A DNA stretch of 64,000 nt from G020354025 sp964621455 (GTDB lineage Bacteria > Fidelibacterota > Marinisomatia > SCGC-AAA003-L08 > TS1B11), in NCBI GenBank assembly GCA_964621455.1, contig CAZULW010000002.1:1-64000 (forward strand), in the 5' to 3' direction. This document shows positions 62,299 to 64,000 of this stretch, one piece after another; position 1 is the stretch's first letter; each line of letters starts with the position of its first letter. The translations under genes and the position numbers were made by a program. The notes beneath the pieces were generated by a model. The model was not told where the DNA came from, searched no databases, and saw only the letters and a program-made list of their open reading frames with translations.

Positions 62299-63660
62299 GA
62301 AACTGGATTCGATGTAGTAACAGGGAATCCGCCTTGGGGTGCCGAATTCACTGAGCCAGAATTGGCATATCATAGACAAGCGAACCAAGAAATAATTGTT
62401 AGAATGATCGACTCGTTTATGTACTTTGTCTATCAGAGTTGCAGGAAGCTGGTAGGTGGCGGACGTTTTGGCATGATACTCCCTGATGTCGTGTTGTATT
62501 AAGCAGATAACGTACGTCTACGCGGATTTATTTTAACCAATTTTAAGATTCACTCAATATTGAATATGGGACATGTCTTCGAAAAAGTAACTAGACCTGC
62601 ATCTGTCTTGATACTTGAACGAGGTACAGCAGATAAACATGCCATCCAAGTCAGTGATGTCTCCGCGTTGAGCATGGGGGGAAAATCAGACGCTATTTTT
62701 GATAGCACACGATTTGATAGCATCTCGCAAGATACTATGAGCGGGATTCCGAGTTCTTTATTTATTCCTGCTAATCTAGCTCATTATGCTATCTGGGAGA
62801 AAGTAAATAGCGTCCCTCACAAACTACTTCGAGACGTTGTTGACGAAGACGGCATCTAACGCGGAGTAAGCCCGGACCTCAAAGAGGCTTTTTTGGTGGA
62901 TACTAAAACTGCTCAGAAATGCCACTTGGAGACTATCCAATTAAGAAGGGTCTTGACCGGCGGCAAGCATGTGAAACGGTACTATATTGATCGTCCAGAT
63001 CTTTGGATAATCTATACAGCTCGCACCGATGATTGGAGGAAGCTACCTAATATATGTGCATATATTGATCGATTTAAGAATGATATCACTTGTAGAGAAG
63101 TTGAAGAGAAGAAGCATCCTTTGTATTCTCTTCACCGGCCGCGGAAGGAAAAGTTATTCCTGAAAGACGAAAAGTTGTTGGGGGTTATCACTGAGGATGA
63201 AATTATAGTAACCCTCGATGACATTCAAACGTTTGCGACCGATGGGTTGTATTTATTCGCGGTACGAAACGGCATCAATGCAAAATACGTTATGGCAATC
63301 TTGAATTCGAAAATGTTTGTATTTCTCTACCGCCTGCTTGCGATTGAAAAAGGGCGTGTGCTCGCGCAGGTAAAACCTACAACCTTATATCAGCTACCAA
63401 TACGAGCGATTAACTTCTCTGACAGCGCCGACAAGTCCCGCCACGATAAGATGGTTAAACTGGTGGAGCGGATGCTGGCGCTGCACAAGCATTTAGCTAA
63501 AGCCCGCACTGAGCACGAGAAGACGGCCATTAAGCGGCAGATAGATGCCACGGACAGGCAGATAGATGGGCTGGTGTATGGTCTGTATGGGTTTACCGAA
63601 GAGGAGGTTGCGATAGTGGAGGGGAGAGAATGACAGTTCGATTGATTTAGGTTAATATTA

Positions 63661-64000
63661 CTAACTCGACAATTTATTTTGTTCTAATTCTACTTTTATT
63701 TTCTCTAATAACATTCTTAATACTTCATAATAAGATTCCTTTATTTGTGTATATTTTAACCCTTCAAATACCTTCGCCTTTATTTTTTTTATCGCTTTAG
63801 ATTTGTCTTCCGTGCTATTTATTCCGGCCTGATTTAGCCACTGTGATATTTTGTATATTTTTCCCTTTGGGTGCTCTAAATCATCAATATTTAACTCAAC
63901 GGCTATACCTAGTTCTTTTCCCATTTCCTGTATAGGTTTCTCAAATGCTTCATTTTTTATGAAATCTTCTCCTGTGATTGCTTCGCAGTTTGGATTTATT
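63661..64000 (-). CDS. Partial gene of unknown function, open to the right edge
   Basis: The frame ends with TAA at 63661-63663 and stays open to the window edge, giving at least 112 residues; an internal ATG at 63922-63924 need not be the start. The sequence is AT-rich, Lys/Glu/Ile-rich and helical (EHPKGKIYKISQWLNQAG, EDKSKAIKKIKAKVFEGL, EVLRMLLEKIKVELEQN). It converges on the restriction-modification gene with only 27 bases between them. Its composition resembles the AT-rich part of that gene, so both may have arrived together. I recognise no family. Confidence 0.4.
   Translation of the reverse strand, partial: INPNCEAITGEDFIKNEAFEKPIQEMGKELGIAVELNIDDLEHPKGKIYKISQWLNQAGINSTEDKSKAIKKIKAKVFEGLKYTQIKESYYEVLRMLLEKIKVELEQNKLSS

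Larger units (their letters stand above)
60550..63633 (+). pseudogene. Type IIG restriction-modification enzyme, one frame with two in-frame TAA stops
   Basis: One frame covers 1,027 codons. The N-terminus is a nuclease domain (APDYSFRIGG, then KFFLEAKKP: the D-ExK pattern). The methyltransferase motif I is DPACGSGSFLLGAY and motif IV NPPWG. A target-recognition part follows (RGVSPDLKEAFLVDTKTA, YVMAILNSKMFVFLYRLLA) and a helical tail. TAA codons at 62500-62502 and 62857-62859 interrupt it, but the frame and the expected sequence continue past both. By family pattern each probably replaces Gln (CAA). Bases from about 62300 to 63420 are AT-rich, unlike both flanks, so the target-recognition part seems exchanged. 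The three pieces could also be separate proteins. Confidence 0.7.

Noticed and set aside
60541..62388. Long minus-strand frame (615 codons) opposite the RM gene
   Set aside because: It mirrors a GC-rich plus-strand gene with clear nuclease and methylase motifs; its own translation has no family features and is the usual antisense shadow.
62500..62859. Genome-wide reassignment of TAA to glutamine
   Set aside because: Other genes here (for example the propeller, comEA and GWxTD genes) end at TAA exactly where the family ends, often overlapping the next start; at most the RM gene comes from such a host.

Overview
The window looks like a chromosome piece from a Gram-negative, two-membrane bacterium of the Fibrobacteres-Chlorobi-Bacteroidetes (FCB) superphylum. 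The evidence is a PorV-like outer-membrane protein, a C-terminal type IX secretion (T9SS) sorting domain, a GWxTD-domain protein, an N-terminal-only glycogen synthase of the kind found in Bacteroidetes, and many envelope beta-barrels. Strong GGAGG ribosome-binding sites and frequent GTG/TTG starts argue against Bacteroidetes proper. A Marinimicrobia-, Calditrichota- or KSB1-like lineage is my guess, not something the sequence proves. Most of the window is GC-rich. The right end (about 62.3-63.4 kb and 63.66-64 kb) is AT-rich.

Left part (1-9.1 kb), accessory and repeat-rich: a BtuB-like TonB receptor is preceded by a cobalamin riboswitch with an intrinsic terminator. Next come three copies of a 240-305 bp element bounded by the inverted repeat GGASTWCCCCCGAAA, a cluster of palindromes, gene relics (a response-regulator receiver fragment and the tail of a lost protein), a GyrI-like protein, an orphan HigA-like regulator followed by a secreted protein, and a membrane-anchored TolB-like/TPR protein. 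A second, decayed copy of that last gene lies at 20.5-22.4 kb.

Central block (9.1-60.2 kb), almost entirely minus strand and mostly packed into overlapping operons: a RecB-like nuclease; a GWxTD protein with a beta-propeller protein; heptose-7-phosphate kinase, phosphoglycerate mutase and PspC protein; a histone-deacetylase-like hydrolase, a degenerate ABC ATPase and an amidotransferase; thioredoxin and its reductase; isocitrate dehydrogenase; FmdB, CoaD and RsmD; a small pilus/competence-like set (ComEA, pseudopilin-like, PilM-like, PilN-like) downstream of grpE-dnaJ and a 33-codon hrcA stump; FtsEX; a Na+/Ca2+ exchanger; NadD; a BamD-like lipoprotein; large secreted and outer-membrane proteins (a peptidase-propeller-barrel fusion, an M6-like protein with a lost zinc site, PorV); NrdR and GlyA; more envelope proteins; a YbgF-like protein; the rod-shape operon mreB-mreC-mreD-mrdA-rodA; and purH, purN, a deoxynucleoside kinase and mtaB.

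Right end (60.5-64 kb): a large type IIG restriction-modification gene reads in one frame from 60550 to 63633 but carries two in-frame TAA codons. Both lie in an AT-rich segment that looks exchanged from another source. Palindromic and G/C-rich repeats sit in the coding sequence of its first half. A partial AT-rich gene of unknown function runs off the right edge.

No rRNA, tRNA, CRISPR array, complete insertion sequence or prophage was seen.
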